64,000 nt of DNA from Paracamarosporium sp. OC-R06-R3 (Eukaryota; Ascomycota; Dothideomycetes; Pleosporales; Didymosphaeriaceae), in NCBI GenBank assembly GCA_019828545.1, contig JACVRA010000099.1, forward strand, positions 124,279 through 188,278. The letters run 5' to 3'. This document shows positions 21,465-32,461 of the stretch, piece by piece. The notes beneath the pieces are model-generated. The model had not been told where the DNA came from. It was given only the letters and a program-made list of their open reading frames with translations, and searched no databases. The position numbers were made by a program, and so were the translations under genes. The number at the start of each line of letters is the position of its first letter. The first letter of the stretch is position 1.

Positions 21465-22312
21465 GTCAAGGGGTGCTGGCTGAGCGGTGAAAGAGGAAGG
21501 TCACCGGACGAGGCATGGCGGCGTGAGTGGAGTGGAGATTGCTCGGTGATGTGCCGGCAAGCAAAATTTATCAGATTGAATGCTCGATGACGCAGCCAGC
21601 AGGGTTGTGCCGACCGAAAGCGCGTGCACGGGCCATGCCCAGAGGCGGCCAATCAGAAACGCCGCGCGCCGAGGTACCTCAAGCAGTCGTGCTGTGTGTG
21701 CTTCTCCCCGTATGCATTCACGCACCCTGTGAATGGCCCTACACACTCACGTTCTACATCCTCCAAGCGCACCACTCGACGACAATGGCCCTCAAGCACG
21801 GCTACAACCGCAAGCCGCATCTCGGCGCCCGACCTCGGCTCAGCCGCATCACTAGCGGGGCCCTCAGATACAACACCGCCTAATCTTGTCTTTAGGAGCA
21901 ATTCCGACCTCACGATTTCCCTTAAGTACAGGTCTTCGCGACGAGAAGAGATTTCAAAAACACACTTACCTAAGAGATGGCGCACCCGGCAGCGATAAAA
22001 GCCGGCCGCTGCGCCCTGTTCCTGTGTTCAGTCGTCAACGCCATTTCTCCTCTGCTTTCTCGATCCTGCGAATTGCACGCGCGAGCTACCAGGTGTACAT
22101 AGCCGAAAGGGTGTGCTTGCAATAATTGCATTGCTTCATTGCGCATACGCATACGTAGGCGAGCACGAACCTTGCCGTCACAGTGCCTTGTTTTCTTTTG
22201 AGAAGGTAGTCAAGTCCACTTGTTCATTCCTTTGTCTCGACCGCAACGCCAAAATCCCTCGCCTACCAACAATCGTAGCTGACGCGACTGCACAGCACAC
22301 ATAAACGCCAAC
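21465..22312. promoter_or_regulatory. Divergent region between DUF167 and arginase genes
   Basis: 848 bp between two start codons. Several overlapping frames cross it, none with family resemblance. The part just before 22313 (CACACATAAACGCCAACATG) is a typical fungal leader. Confidence 0.4.
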
Positions 22313-23394
22313 ATGACGTCCGCACCGCAAATACAGCCCAAGTTCCTCCCCAACCGCCATGATCTAGGCGTTGTGGCGGTTGGCTTCAGCGGCGGCCAGG
22401 TGAGAAGCGCCATTTCTATGATTCGCAGCCGCAACTGACGAATCAAAGCCCAAAGCTGGTGTCGATGCAGCGCCCCAGGCCCTCATAGAACATGGTTTGA
22501 TCCAGCAGTTGGAAGAGGACCTCGAGTTCAAAGTCAGCTTTGATGGCCAGGTGCACAACTACTCTCAATTCACGCCAGCAGAGGATCCCGACTATCGCAA
22601 CATGAAGCAGCCCAAGTTCGTCAGCGCTGTGACCAGAGAAGTCAGCAATCAGGTGTACAACCATGCAAAGAGCGGGAAACTAGTCCTCACGCTCGGAGGC
22701 GACCATTCCATCGCCATAGGTACCATTTCCGGGACGGCCAGAGCGATCCGGGAACGGCTTGACAAGGAGATCGCCGTCATCTGGGTAGATGCGCATGCGG
22801 ATATCAACACGCCTGAAACCTCGGACAGCGGAAACATTCACGGCATGCCTGTGGCATTTTTGACGGGTCTCGCCAAGGAGGAGAAAGAAGACACATTTGG
22901 GTGGCTGAAGGAGCACCATCGGTTGAGCACCAAGAAGATTGTGTACATTGGGCTGAGAGATGTGGACAAGGGCGAGAAGAAGATCCTGAGGGACCATGGC
23001 ATCAAGGCGTTTTCTATGCATGACATCGACAGGCAAGCTCACATTTGGCCCTATTTTCTACCAACAGTGGTACTAACGTTAGGGATGTAGGCATGGCATC
23101 GGCAAGGTCATGGACATGGCTCTCGGCTGGATCGGCAGCGACACTCCCATTCACCTGTCGTTCGACGTGGATGCGCTGGACCCGATGTGGGCTCCCAGTA
23201 CAGGCACACCTGTACGAGGTGGCTTGACGCTGCGCGAAGGCGACTTCATTGCCGAGTGCGTGGCTGAGACGGGTTCGTTGGTTGCGCTGGATCTCGTCGA
23301 GGTTAACCCGAGCCTGGATGAGCAAGGTGCGGGCGAGACCGTCCGGGCTGGATGCAGCATTGTCAGGTGCGCGCTCGGTGACACGCTCTTGTAG
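22313..23394 (+). CDS. CAR1: Arginase
   Basis: Exons 22313-22399, 22449-23032 and 23091-23394 encode 324 residues, the normal arginase size. It hydrolyses arginine to ornithine and urea in the cytosol (arginine catabolism). The binuclear manganese site is complete: [10 protein letters not shown], the metal-binding [19 protein letters not shown] stretch, and SFDVDALDP. The ureohydrolase end [11 protein letters not shown] is also present. The second intron (23033-23090) begins with GC rather than GT (AG|GCAAGC...GATGTAG). Its branch site TACTAAC is perfect, and splicing there gives HDIDR-HGIGKV as in other arginases. Regulation by arginine is usual for the family but no operator is identifiable here. 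Gene symbol follows yeast usage. Confidence 0.95.
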
Positions 23395-23995
23395 TTTGCT
23401 ATGTTTCTTAAGGCATGCCGGGGAGCATTTGAAGGTCAACGTCGGGTGGTCGGTGTTTGGGCATAGAGGTTTTTCATAGCGGTCCTGACACATGGGCCAA
23501 GTGACGGTTCAGTCGCGGAGATTAAGACGAATTTGAATCGGAAGTAATCATGACTTGTCCCAAACAGAATAATCATAGTTGAAGGCATCTGACATGAAAG
23601 ATTTCTGGCTGCTTATCCAGCAACAACAGTCATCCGCGCTGCAGCCAATTGGCGCCCAGCACACGCAGAGAGTCGGAAAGAGGAACTCATCGCATTCCGA
23701 GCGAGCGGAACAGCGTCTCACTCCTCGATTGAGCAGAGACGGTCAGCCCTCGTTTGCTCAATCACGAACGTCCAAGACGTTCCGACATGGCCTCGCGCAC
23801 TCGGCTTCACGCACCGATCCCCACCGATGTCAAGCCGTCGAAGTTCGTACGTCATGCATCGCGCTTTCCGCAACTCTCCGTGGCACGCGAAAAAAAGATA
23901 AACACGCAGCAGCTCCACCGCAACTTCACATGTCTTTATAAACAGGGGAATATCTCTTCGTTGAGCATATTCGCTTGTTTAAGCACAGCAACATT
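23395..23995. promoter_or_regulatory. Intergenic: upstream region of the NADH dehydrogenase gene
   Basis: Contains TATAAA at 23937-23942, 54 bp before the ATG at 23996. Otherwise no gene seen. Confidence 0.45.
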
Positions 23996-25986
23996 ATGCA
24001 GCCTACCGCGCGTCTAGCCCAATTGCCGTCAGAGCTGCAACTGCTATCTCGGAATTCCATTCGGACGGCGAGACCGTCATCCTCAACAAGCCACCATGCC
24101 CTTCTCCCGCACACAATCGCTGGCCCGTGCTGTCGACATGGCGGTGTGGTCCAGCAGAGAAGAGCCATGACTATAAGTCAATTGGACGCCGGCCGGGATC
24201 GTAAGTAGCCCTTAGCAAGCAGCGTCCCCAGGCGAGATGAGTCTTGCGCAAAGGTTTCTGAGGCTGATCGGGCTTCGTACAGAACGCGAACGCGTTGTTG
24301 TACTCGGTAGTGGTTGGGCAGGGTACACCGTTGCGCGGGCGCTCGACTCGAACAAATACCAGACTGTCGTTGTATCGCCGCGATCGTACTTTGCTTTCAC
24401 GCCCCTACTTGCCTCAACGTCGGTCGGCACACTTGAATTTCGAACTGCACTTGAGCCTATACGCACGCGGAGGACGAATGTCAATTTCTTTCAAGGCTGG
24501 GCTGATGCGGTCGACTTTAAGAACAAGAAAATCACAATTGAAGAGGCAATAGAGGATCGGGGAGCTTCAACGGCTTTAGTGGAGGATCGACATGCTGGGG
24601 AGTCAAAAGCGCAAAGACATGAGAGAAGAGTGGTGGAAGCTAAGAAGGGGACGCTGTTCGACATTGCGTACGATAAGTTGATTGTCACTGTTGGTTGCTA
24701 CAGCCAGACGTTCAACACTCCAGGAGTCAAGGAGCACGCGTACGTCTTCTCTACCTTTTGATGATGGATGAGAATTGACAAACTTATTAGGCTATTTTTG
24801 AAAGATGTAGGCGACGCGCGCAAGATTAGGAACCGTATCCTAGCCTGCTTTGAAGCCGCAGCTCTACCTACAACGACGGACGAGCAGCGCAAACAACTTC
24901 TTAACTTCGCGATCGTTGGAGGTGGGCCTACTGGCATCGAGTTCTCCGCCGAACTGCATGATATCATAACCGAAGACCTGGCCCGCATCTACCCTGAATT
25001 GATTCCATTTCATAAGATCACTGTCTACGACGTCGCAAAAAAAGTACTCCCAATGTTCGACGAAAAGTTAGCCAAATATGCAATGGATACTTTTGCACGT
25101 GAGGGAATCGATATCAAGACAGGTCACCACGTCGAAGAACTGCGGCCAGGCGCTCCAGGAGAGAAGGTTTCGTCAAAAGAAGACCATGAAGTGTACACAT
25201 TAAAGGTCAAAGAGTGCGTAACGTCCCGGTACGAAGTGGGTATGTCTTAGCTAATTTTATACCCGCGAGTCTAGGCAAGGCGAGATCGGTGTTGGCATGG
25301 TAGTCTGGAGTACGTACCCCCTTTGCGATCAATCCAGGCGCTTGCCAAACTAACGTACCCAGGCACTGGACTTATGCAGAACCCCTTTGTCGCGCATGCT
25401 CTTAGCGACGTCTATGAGGTCCCAAGCGACTTCAGGCGCGTGGAAGCGCCGTCCAACGACCCCGACTCCCTCAATTGGCGTGTTAAGACTGACCCCAAGA
25501 CAGGCTCGGTGATGACTGACACAAGACTTCGCATGAAACTCATTGCCGATGCCGAAGACAACACCAAGTCGGAAGCCATCCTGAAAGACGTCTACGCTCT
25601 CGGGGACTGTGCCATCGTCGAAGGGACACAGTATCCTGCAACAGCTCAGGTCGCATCTCAGAAAGCATACTGGCTAGCCAAGCGCCTGAACAAAGACGAC
25701 ATCGAGAAAACGGGTTTCACTTGGAAGAACATGGGTGTTATGGCTTATGTGGGTAACTGGAACGCGCTGCTTCAAGGCGGGAATAGCGGTGGGATCTCTG
25801 GACGTTTGGCATGGATTATCTGGCGTGGAGCATATCTGACGAAGAGCGTGAGCTGGAGAAACAAGATATTGATCCCCACCTATTGGTAAGTTTTTTTTTT
25901 TCCTAAAAAATCCAAGCGATGACATATTTCTAATGACACATAGGGCAATTAATTGGCTATTTGGACGGGATATAAGTCGTTTCTAG
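23996..25986 (+). CDS. Alternative (type II) NADH dehydrogenase, mitochondrial
   Basis: Six exons (23996-24200, 24283-24739, 24791-25228, 25275-25309, 25363-25885, 25944-25986) encode 566 residues; the fourth exon is only 35 nt. The enzyme passes electrons from NADH to ubiquinone without pumping protons. The N-terminus is Arg/Ser rich without acidic residues at first (MQPTARLAQLPS), as in mitochondrial presequences. The FAD-binding motif is VVVLGSGWAGYTVAR (about residue 74), and the NADH-binding motif is FAIVGGGPTGIEFSAEL (about 260). Further signatures are VVWSTGLMQNPFV, DVYALGDCA and the C-terminal WLFGRDISRF. No EF-hand is evident in the insertion. Whether it faces the matrix or the intermembrane space (NDI or NDE type) is not decidable here. 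Confidence 0.92.
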
Positions 25987-26204
25987 AACGAGGTTCGGAG
26001 CGATAGAGGATTCTAGATATAGATTTGGCATCTTGTACATTATAGATTGGGAGATGGGCTAAATGCTGAAATGGTGTGTAAGACGCTGGTAGCGTTTGCT
26101 ATGTTTTCTGAACACTAATCCACTAAATCAATATCTGATGGTCTGGGGCCGTTGATTTCAAACCAAATACACGCAGTATGAGGGATACTACGAATTCGAG
26201 GAAG

Positions 26205-26900
26205 TTATCGAGTTGGGTGAGGATCTTTCATAACCTCCTTGACCGCTTCCTTCTCCTCCATTCGCCTCAGCCAGTCTTTCACCACTGGGTACTCATCAGG
26301 ATCAAACCCATCGCCCCGTTCTATCACCATACTTATAAGTCTCTGCCATGTGAAGAAAGCGAGATCCGCATATGTGCACTTATCACCCACAAGCCACGGA
26401 CCGCCCGCACCTCCATCCAGAACTCGCTCCTCCTGCTGCTTCTTCAAATGCGTCTCCAACACACTCGTAACGCGTTGCATCTCCTTAACGTATCTCTCCA
26501 AAGCACTCGGCACTTTCTCCGGATGGAATTTTTTGAACCAAGACGCCTGTCCGTAGTACGGTCCTTGCCCACTGACCTGGAAATGCAGCCACTGCTTGCA
26601 GCGCGCCGCGTCGGCCGAGCCAGCAGGATAGCTGATGAGGTTTGAAGTGTCGTACCGCTCGATGAGGTATTCGATTATGGCACCTGATTCCCAGAGCGTG
26701 AGATCGTCATTGTTGGGATCGCGGAGGCTTGGGAGTCGGCCGTTTGGGTTCACCGCTACGTAAGAGGGGTGCTTGACTTGGGAGAAAGGTGTGTCGATGA
26801 TCGTGAAGGGGAGGGAGAGCGAGCGTAGGATAATATGGACTTTGGCGGGATTGATGCCGCCTTTGCCCCAGATAGTGAGGGGAGTTAGGGAGGAAGCCAT
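26205..26900 (-). CDS. Glutathione S-transferase, Ure2-like
   Basis: A single exon of 231 residues from the ATG at 26900; an in-frame extension to 27083 is possible but looks like leader sequence. The N-terminal thioredoxin-like domain (LTIWGKGGINPAKVHIIL, NPNGRLPSLRD, LWESGAIIEYLIERYD) carries the glutathione-binding NGRLP and ESGAI motifs. The C-terminal helical domain includes WLVGDKCTYADLAFFTWQ, the N-capping/hydrophobic-staple region of GSTs. Overall it resembles fungal Ure2p-like/GTT-type enzymes, which conjugate or reduce electrophiles and peroxides in the cytosol. The first-helix residues SGGIN-like lack a clear catalytic Cys; Asn or Ser may serve. It converges on the NADH dehydrogenase gene. 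Confidence 0.9.
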   Translation of the reverse strand: MASSLTPLTIWGKGGINPAKVHIILRSLSLPFTIIDTPFSQVKHPSYVAVNPNGRLPSLRDPNNDDLTLWESGAIIEYLIERYDTSNLISYPAGSADAARCKQWLHFQVSGQGPYYGQASWFKKFHPEKVPSALERYVKEMQRVTSVLETHLKKQQEERVLDGGAGGPWLVGDKCTYADLAFFTWQRLISMVIERGDGFDPDEYPVVKDWLRRMEEKEAVKEVMKDPHPTR

Positions 26901-28001
26901 GGGTGGTGCTGTGTGATGGATTCGGGGTGAAGAGAGGCAGGGAGATGCGATGGCATGGTGGAATTTTATACTGGGCTTGTTGTGCGGTGGTGTTGTACGA
27001 GTTTTGGGACTGTTTCTCGTGCGCTCGGGACTCGCTGCTACGTCCCGTATATCATAGGTACGCTGCAGGTTGGGATTGGGCACGTGACGAGGGGCACCCG
27101 CGGAGTTTCCGTGTCTGATTGATCAGCAGTACAATCTATCACGGAAACGATCCTTCCGATGTTCCGACGTTCAAAGTCGTCTTGCTTGAAGGCGGAAATT
27201 TATAATAATGCTATAGCGATGGTGGATCTACGCTAGTCTGATGGCGAAGAAGCAAAGGCTGTCGAGTTCACAACATGGCTTTGGTGCAAACTAGGGATTG
27301 ATCCAGCACAAGCAGGTTAAAGGTTCTTATGCTGAAAGGATCTGATAGTAATTAGAAGATAATGTTGATGGTTTACTTCTAGTGAGCCTTCTGAGTACCT
27401 GTTTTCACGTACTGGACAGCAATGCTTGTGTATGCACTAAGTTGATATTTAAAACGCAATTTATATAGATTCAAGCTATATCATTCAGACATATACTGAG
27501 ATAGTTTTGAGCCTAGGACGTCCATCCATATACTCTATACGTATGAGATGTTGGAGCGAGGCATGAGTCGCTGCTACGATAGTTGGCGAAATGTGGGGAT
27601 AATTTGGAGGCCTTTGGGCGAAATAATAGAGCTATTTGAGAGTATTGTCTACTTTCTTTCGCTCTAGCTGAGATCAGTCACCTATATGCCCATGCCATCA
27701 CCTATTTTTGCCTCTAACTGGTCAGTTGGCGTTCGTTAATTCTTGCTCAAGCGAATACGAGGACCAGCACTACACCGCAACCTTAGCAGCCATGCTCTGC
27801 CAATGATTCACAACAGCCCAACCGACCGTATTCACTTGGCCCAAAACGAAGATAATAGACGAAAAATTACGCTCTGGGCCCTGAGGCTCGTATTCGTGTC
27901 TAGGCAGCACGTGAACTTCGTATATCACGACAACCTCTCAGCAGCCTCTCTCTGTGTGTTTTTGTGCTCTTTCACCGTTGCTGGATAGATACGCTAGCGC
28001 A
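26901..28001. promoter_or_regulatory. Divergent intergenic region, partly A+T-rich
   Basis: 1.1 kb between the GST start (minus) and the GPI-type protein start (plus). The middle (27180-27720) is A+T-rich with no gene. Just before 28002 a CT-rich stretch (CTCTCTCTGTGTGTTTTTG) resembles a fungal core promoter. Confidence 0.4.
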
Positions 28002-28933
28002 ATGCATTCTGCGAGATTCTTAGGACCATGCTTGATGTCAGTGCGTCTTGCAGCAGCACTACAGTTACATCAACCTCATGCTACGCCGGTGAATCAGCTC
28101 TTCCCCGCAAATGGATGGACGCCTAAGCCGACATCGAAACCAAAATCCTCACTGGAACTGCTCCGAAGGCAGGACGACCCTGGGCTGTGTGGGTACCTTG
28201 AGGGCGTTCTAGGTACGCTTCAAACTTAATCGTTATCCCAAACTAGCTGAACAGCAACAGACTACCCGCTCTACTGCGATCCCGGCTGGAATTGCATGTA
28301 CGATGATGTGTTCTCATGGTTCGGGTGTTGCACTGGCACTGTGATTACAGACTGCGATGTTTACACGGCATGTGTGAATAGCAGATCGATCGACGGTTGC
28401 CTCTCGAGCTCAGAATGCTACGATGATCCTCTGATCACGGGGTGGTGGGTTCCCTAGCCTTGACAAACAGTCACGCAAGAGAGCTGATGAGACATAGCGT
28501 TGAAAACTACGCACCGTTCTGTGCAACGCTGTATAGTGTCATTGATGGAAACACATACGGCCATTATGGTTGCGCGAGCAAGAAGACAAGTTTGGAAGTC
28601 ATGTTCACTTCCAGTGGGGAGGGCGAAAGCTTATTTGAGCTCGAAACAGAAATAGACATCGCTTCTTTTACGGGATTTTCTTTGAGCAGGTCGACTGCTG
28701 TTTTAACGAGTGATGATGAGAGTTCAAGCAGTAGGAGACCAACGTCAAACAGTACGATAGCTGCTTCGACGTCAAGCGGTGAAACAAGTGCGGAAACGAC
28801 GAGGGAGGCTCCGACATCTGTGCAAAGTGAGTCGGTGAGCACGGCAGCTTCATCGGCCAAAGCGGAAAGGACTGCCGGGGTGGGTCTTGGTATGGTGGGA
28901 GGGGTTGCCGGCGTGCTTGGAATCTTGATATGA
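28002..28933 (+). CDS. Cys-rich surface protein, probably GPI-anchored
   Basis: Exons 28002-28212, 28261-28444 and 28498-28933 (introns 48 and 53 bp) encode 276 residues. It opens with a hydrophobic stretch (FLGPCLMSVRLAAAL) likely acting as signal peptide. An extracellular domain with about a dozen cysteines follows (GLCGYLEG, YCDPGWNCMYDD, WFGCCTG, TDCDVYTACVNS, GCLSSSECYDD, YAPFCATLYS, HYGCAS). Then comes a Ser/Thr-rich stalk and a C-terminal hydrophobic tail (GVGLGMVGGVAGVLGILI). This Cys-domain, Ser/Thr stalk, hydrophobic-tail layout is common in Pezizomycotina surface proteins. GPI attachment is inferred. No enzymatic motif is visible. Both introns were placed so that cysteine spacing and frame are continuous. 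Confidence 0.75.
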
Positions 28934-29334
28934 TTAACATGTGGAGAATTGAAGGGCTACAATTGCAGGTGCGCTGTGAAAAAACAAACTTATTGCTATA
29001 GCACTAGGTCGTATGTGCGAGTACCTGTGGTGTGTACAGAGAATGCATACAACGTGTTTCTTCGTTCATTTAGCACCGCGCTGAATATTGTCTTTTGTAA
29101 CATGCTCTTCTCAACACTGAGGTTCCTGCCTTTTGCCGATGTGCTTTCCTCCTATACTTAGCAATTGCCCGTTGAACACAGAAACAGAACTCTGAAGAGA
29201 CTCTCCCAGGTTTCTCGGCTCACTTGTCCTCTGCGTACCTTCTCACTGCATTCTTGTTCCTCCACAAGTCTGATCTTTTTCGCGACATACCTAGCCACTA
29301 CCATACATTTATCTTTTCGCTATCGCAGAGATGC
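28934..29334. other. Intergenic 3' flank
   Basis: About 400 bp with no supportable gene. The few open frames are short. Confidence 0.4.
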
Positions 29335-30360
29335 ATATTAGTATTACTCTCGTTACCCCACATTTATCTGAAATAAGCGTCACTCGCTCCGACTCAAAGA
29401 GCCATCTGTTTTGTGTGGGCATCGATTGCTTGGATTCATTGCGGATTGCGGGCGCTTGGGCTACCCCAGTAGGTGAGTATGCTCTAGCGTTTAATGTCGG
29501 GCCCTGATTGGCTCTCAGCGCCTAGCAACATCTGCTATTGAGCACCTCCCAGTCATCCCATGGCCAACGAAGGTTGCTCGTGTCGAGGCTATGGCAGATG
29601 CCATTTGTGGGGTCGCTTCCGGAACCAGAATGGCCAGCCTGAATTGTCCTACTACAACTGAGATCCCAATCTTCAGTAGCGACATCACAGCGGATTAGAA
29701 GGATGCAGGATGGTGCAATATTCCTTTAGCCCGTGACTTGGGGGCTGGTTGGTACAACAAGGACCATTCCATCATTGGGTCCGGTAACAGGTCAAATGAG
29801 ACTGTTAGTCTGCAAGTCAGTGCATCAGTAAGATGTCCACTTCCTATAACATCGGTCATGGTTGACAGTTTCCTAGATGCGACGGAGCGACGGTCTAGAT
29901 ATTTGGATATGCTGTAATCATTATGGCCACTATCCTGGTGGGTTCCATGAGTATTGGGTCATTGTCGATGGCCAAGAATGCTATTGCGGGAGGACTATCT
30001 CCAAGGAGGTAAGTTATACCAGACGCGGAAGCCTCGCAATCAGTTGTTACCCCAGTATATACAACTCTTGGAGTGCAGCTGCTTGATGTGAATTGGGCCA
30101 AAACTGATTGCGCATTTTACAGACTCATCAAGTTGACCAACGTCTCTCACACCACCTTCACTATACTAGTTCTGCAAACCGCGTTCGTGATCGCATTGGC
30201 ATCTGCCACATCTTTGCTTGGATGGCTCCTGGAGCGGTCATTGCGTTCTTTGCGTATTGGTGATGGTCTTGCGGTCAGCTATTTTGTTGGGTATGGTCAG
30301 CTACTCCGCTTAGCTTTCTTGGGTGAGTGGTGCATTATGCCTCATAGCACTTGAACACGC
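29335..30360 (+). pseudogene. WSC-like fragment, possible decayed gene
   Basis: At 29877-30010 a frame reads ICCNHYGHYPGGFHEYW, then IVDGQECYCGRTISKE, and ends at a good GTAAGT donor. The CxxxxGxxx...GQECYCG pattern resembles the second half of a WSC carbohydrate-binding domain. Upstream, from an ATG at 29332, a short open frame runs to a GTGAGT donor. The stretch in between carries an in-frame TAG at 29696-29698 and shifts of frame. Downstream sequence has no continuous frame either. I cannot build one intact model, so I list it as a probable relic; a multi-exon live gene is the alternative. Confidence 0.3.
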
Positions 30361-30592
30361 GATGCTGTATCCGCACCTCTGAACTAGGTCTCACTGCTGA
30401 TTGTATACCAGCTCGTGGGCTGCGGCAGCTGTTGTCGGTGCGCCAGTTCCAGGAGTGGATTTCATACACTGAGGAACTCTCGTTTTGTAGGGACGTCAAG
30501 GGACTCTTAAAATCACATTTCTAGTGATTTCTACACAGCGTGTTGCCCCAGAAGGCGTGATGCGGTGACCAGCATTCCAGTTCGGAACAGCT

Positions 30593-32461
30593 TCACCGAC
30601 CATATCCCAGCTGACAAACAGTGCCCTCCATAGTACAATACGGCATCTGAATCGGTTCTGCGCCTACGCCCCTCGCCACAAGCCTCTCCCTCATCTCACT
30701 CAGTCGCGGCGCAGCATCAATCTGGCTCCTGTTTCTCCCTTGATCATCCTTCGCACCGCTCCAAAGGACTTCAGCAACAGCAGATCCTCGCGGCCAGATC
30801 ATACGATCGACATTGATGGGATCGGTCTGCTCAGCCCACATGTGAGCCTCACCGCCTATAACGAGATGTTGAGCCGCCGCTGGCACCGAGCCCAGTGGGT
30901 CATATGAGTAGGCAAGGCGCCAGTTGTGAAACGGGGCGCAATAATCCTGGTATGGCCAGTATTGGGCGCTGACAGAGGGGTCAAAGTTAAGCCATTGGCC
31001 TTTGCCACAGTCAAGATACTGTGGTTCCATGGTGGTTAGTAAAAAGACATTAGATTGAAGAAAGGAGAAACGCACCCAGTACTGGTAGTTGCCAGCGAGA
31101 GCTTTGTGGCCTTTTGCTACAATTTTTGCGACTGCTTCGTCGCTCTGCCATGACTGGACGATGACGTCGGATCCAAGGTTGAGGTTCCAATCCAGCAACA
31201 TTTCCTCCCAGACAACGGGTATCAAGCCTGCGGCGCGGACTAGGTCGTGATTTCTATCGATGAATTTTTGCATTAGCGGTTGCAGGACTGCGAAGTCGTT
31301 CGATTTGACGGTGTCATCTTTTAGATACGCGTTCTTGTTCACTTCGTCGCCACCAGTATGGAAATACGACGAGAAAGGACGCACGCGTGGTAACAAGTCG
31401 TCCAAGAGCTTCTTGAGGAAGTCGTCGACCTGAGTCGAGTTAAGTTTCAAAGTTCCAGAGGGTGGCTCCGCGGCATATGTTTCCCAGTCTGGCTGGATGT
31501 TGTATGCTGCGATGAGCTCGGGATGACTTAGCGCAATGGACGAGGTGTGGCCTGGCATGTCAATCTCGGTGATCAATTCCACTCCTTGGATCGCAGCAAG
31601 GTGCTGTAAGTTCGCGAAATCATCTGCAGTGTACACCATGTCTGGGCGATATGCGCCCTTTTGGGAGAGTTCGGGGAATGCGGGGATCTCCAGAGGCCAC
31701 GACTGCCCGTCAGTGACATGCAAGTGGAAGCGGTTCATCTTATTGTAGGCCAGAGCATCAATAGTGCGTTCGATGTCTTTGGTGGAGAAGTAGTTCCTCG
31801 ACACATCAAGATTTATACCGCGGTGCTGAAATTTAGGTGCATCAAAGATGGTCACGGGAGCGAATGGCGTGTATGCGCCGCCTTCGGAGTGCTGGTAGAA
31901 AAGTTGTGTGAAGGTTGCCAGACCCCTGACAATGCCCACGCTTGAATTCGCTGTGATGCTGACTTTACCGTCTCCGTTGAGCTCAAGCGCGTATGACTCG
32001 TCGATAGTGCCGGCGAGCGGCTTAGCAATGTCGTCGGGGTCGCTCTCTAGGACCTCGATGTCAACGGTGGAAATGTATGTGCGATTGCCTGTATAGGGCT
32101 CTGTCCAGTTCCTAGGGTGAAATTTCCAAGGTACAAAATTCTTCTTGAAGATTGTTCTTTTAGCCGAGTTGATTGCGTATTCGACCATGTCATCTCCTGA
32201 AGGTGGTTCAGAGGTGCGCTTCCTACGTCTGCGGTAATCGTCTTGGTTCTGTGGAGTTGTGCGTGCGTCAGAATCCATTTCAAAGTGGTAGTCCTGACTT
32301 GTTTGAGTTTTGAGAGAGCCTACATCGCCTGCGCTAGCTAGACCAAATGATGCGTCTTCGGATAACCATAAGACGGTGTCACCATGCTTGTATTCTACAG
32401 GGATCGGCCATATTGCCGATGAGAGGGAGATAAACAGATAAGAGAATAAAAATGCTTTCAT
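30593..32461 (-). CDS. Secreted beta-N-acetylhexosaminidase (GH20)
   Basis: Exons 32461-31076 and 31018-30593 encode 603 residues. The 57-bp intron (GTGCGT...CCACAG, branch ACTAAC) has no stop and preserves frame, but removing it yields GNYQYW-YLDCGKG as in the family. It releases terminal GlcNAc from chitin oligomers and glycans. There is a signal peptide (MKAFLFSYLFISLSSAIWPIP). A tetrabasic RRRRKR at about residue 77 would suit Kex2-type processing of a propeptide. The catalytic Asp-Glu pair is in HTGGDEVN (D372-E373). Other GH20 landmarks are HRGINLDVSRNYF, FHLHVTDGQSWPLEIP, EIDMPGH and GGEAHMWAEQ. N-glycosylation sequons occur. Role: chitin turnover in the wall or use of chitin as food. 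Confidence 0.95.
   Translation of the reverse strand: MKAFLFSYLFISLSSAIWPIPVEYKHGDTVLWLSEDASFGLASAGDVGSLKTQTSQDYHFEMDSDARTTPQNQDDYRRRRKRTSEPPSGDDMVEYAINSAKRTIFKKNFVPWKFHPRNWTEPYTGNRTYISTVDIEVLESDPDDIAKPLAGTIDESYALELNGDGKVSITANSSVGIVRGLATFTQLFYQHSEGGAYTPFAPVTIFDAPKFQHRGINLDVSRNYFSTKDIERTIDALAYNKMNRFHLHVTDGQSWPLEIPAFPELSQKGAYRPDMVYTADDFANLQHLAAIQGVELITEIDMPGHTSSIALSHPELIAAYNIQPDWETYAAEPPSGTLKLNSTQVDDFLKKLLDDLLPRVRPFSSYFHTGGDEVNKNAYLKDDTVKSNDFAVLQPLMQKFIDRNHDLVRAAGLIPVVWEEMLLDWNLNLGSDVIVQSWQSDEAVAKIVAKGHKALAGNYQYWVRFSFLQSNVFLLTTMEPQYLDCGKGQWLNFDPSVSAQYWPYQDYCAPFHNWRLAYSYDPLGSVPAAAQHLVIGGEAHMWAEQTDPINVDRMIWPRGSAVAEVLWSGAKDDQGRNRSQIDAAPRLSEMRERLVARGVGAEPIQMPYCTMEGTVCQLGYGR

Noticed and set aside
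21527..21883. Open frame of 118 codons upstream of arginase.
   Set aside because: It overlaps frames on both strands, has no family resemblance, and lies in a shared 5' region.
26901..27083. Extended GST start at 27083.
   Set aside because: The extra 61 residues are Pro/Arg/His rich, unlike any GST beginning; the ATG at 26900 directly precedes the thioredoxin fold.
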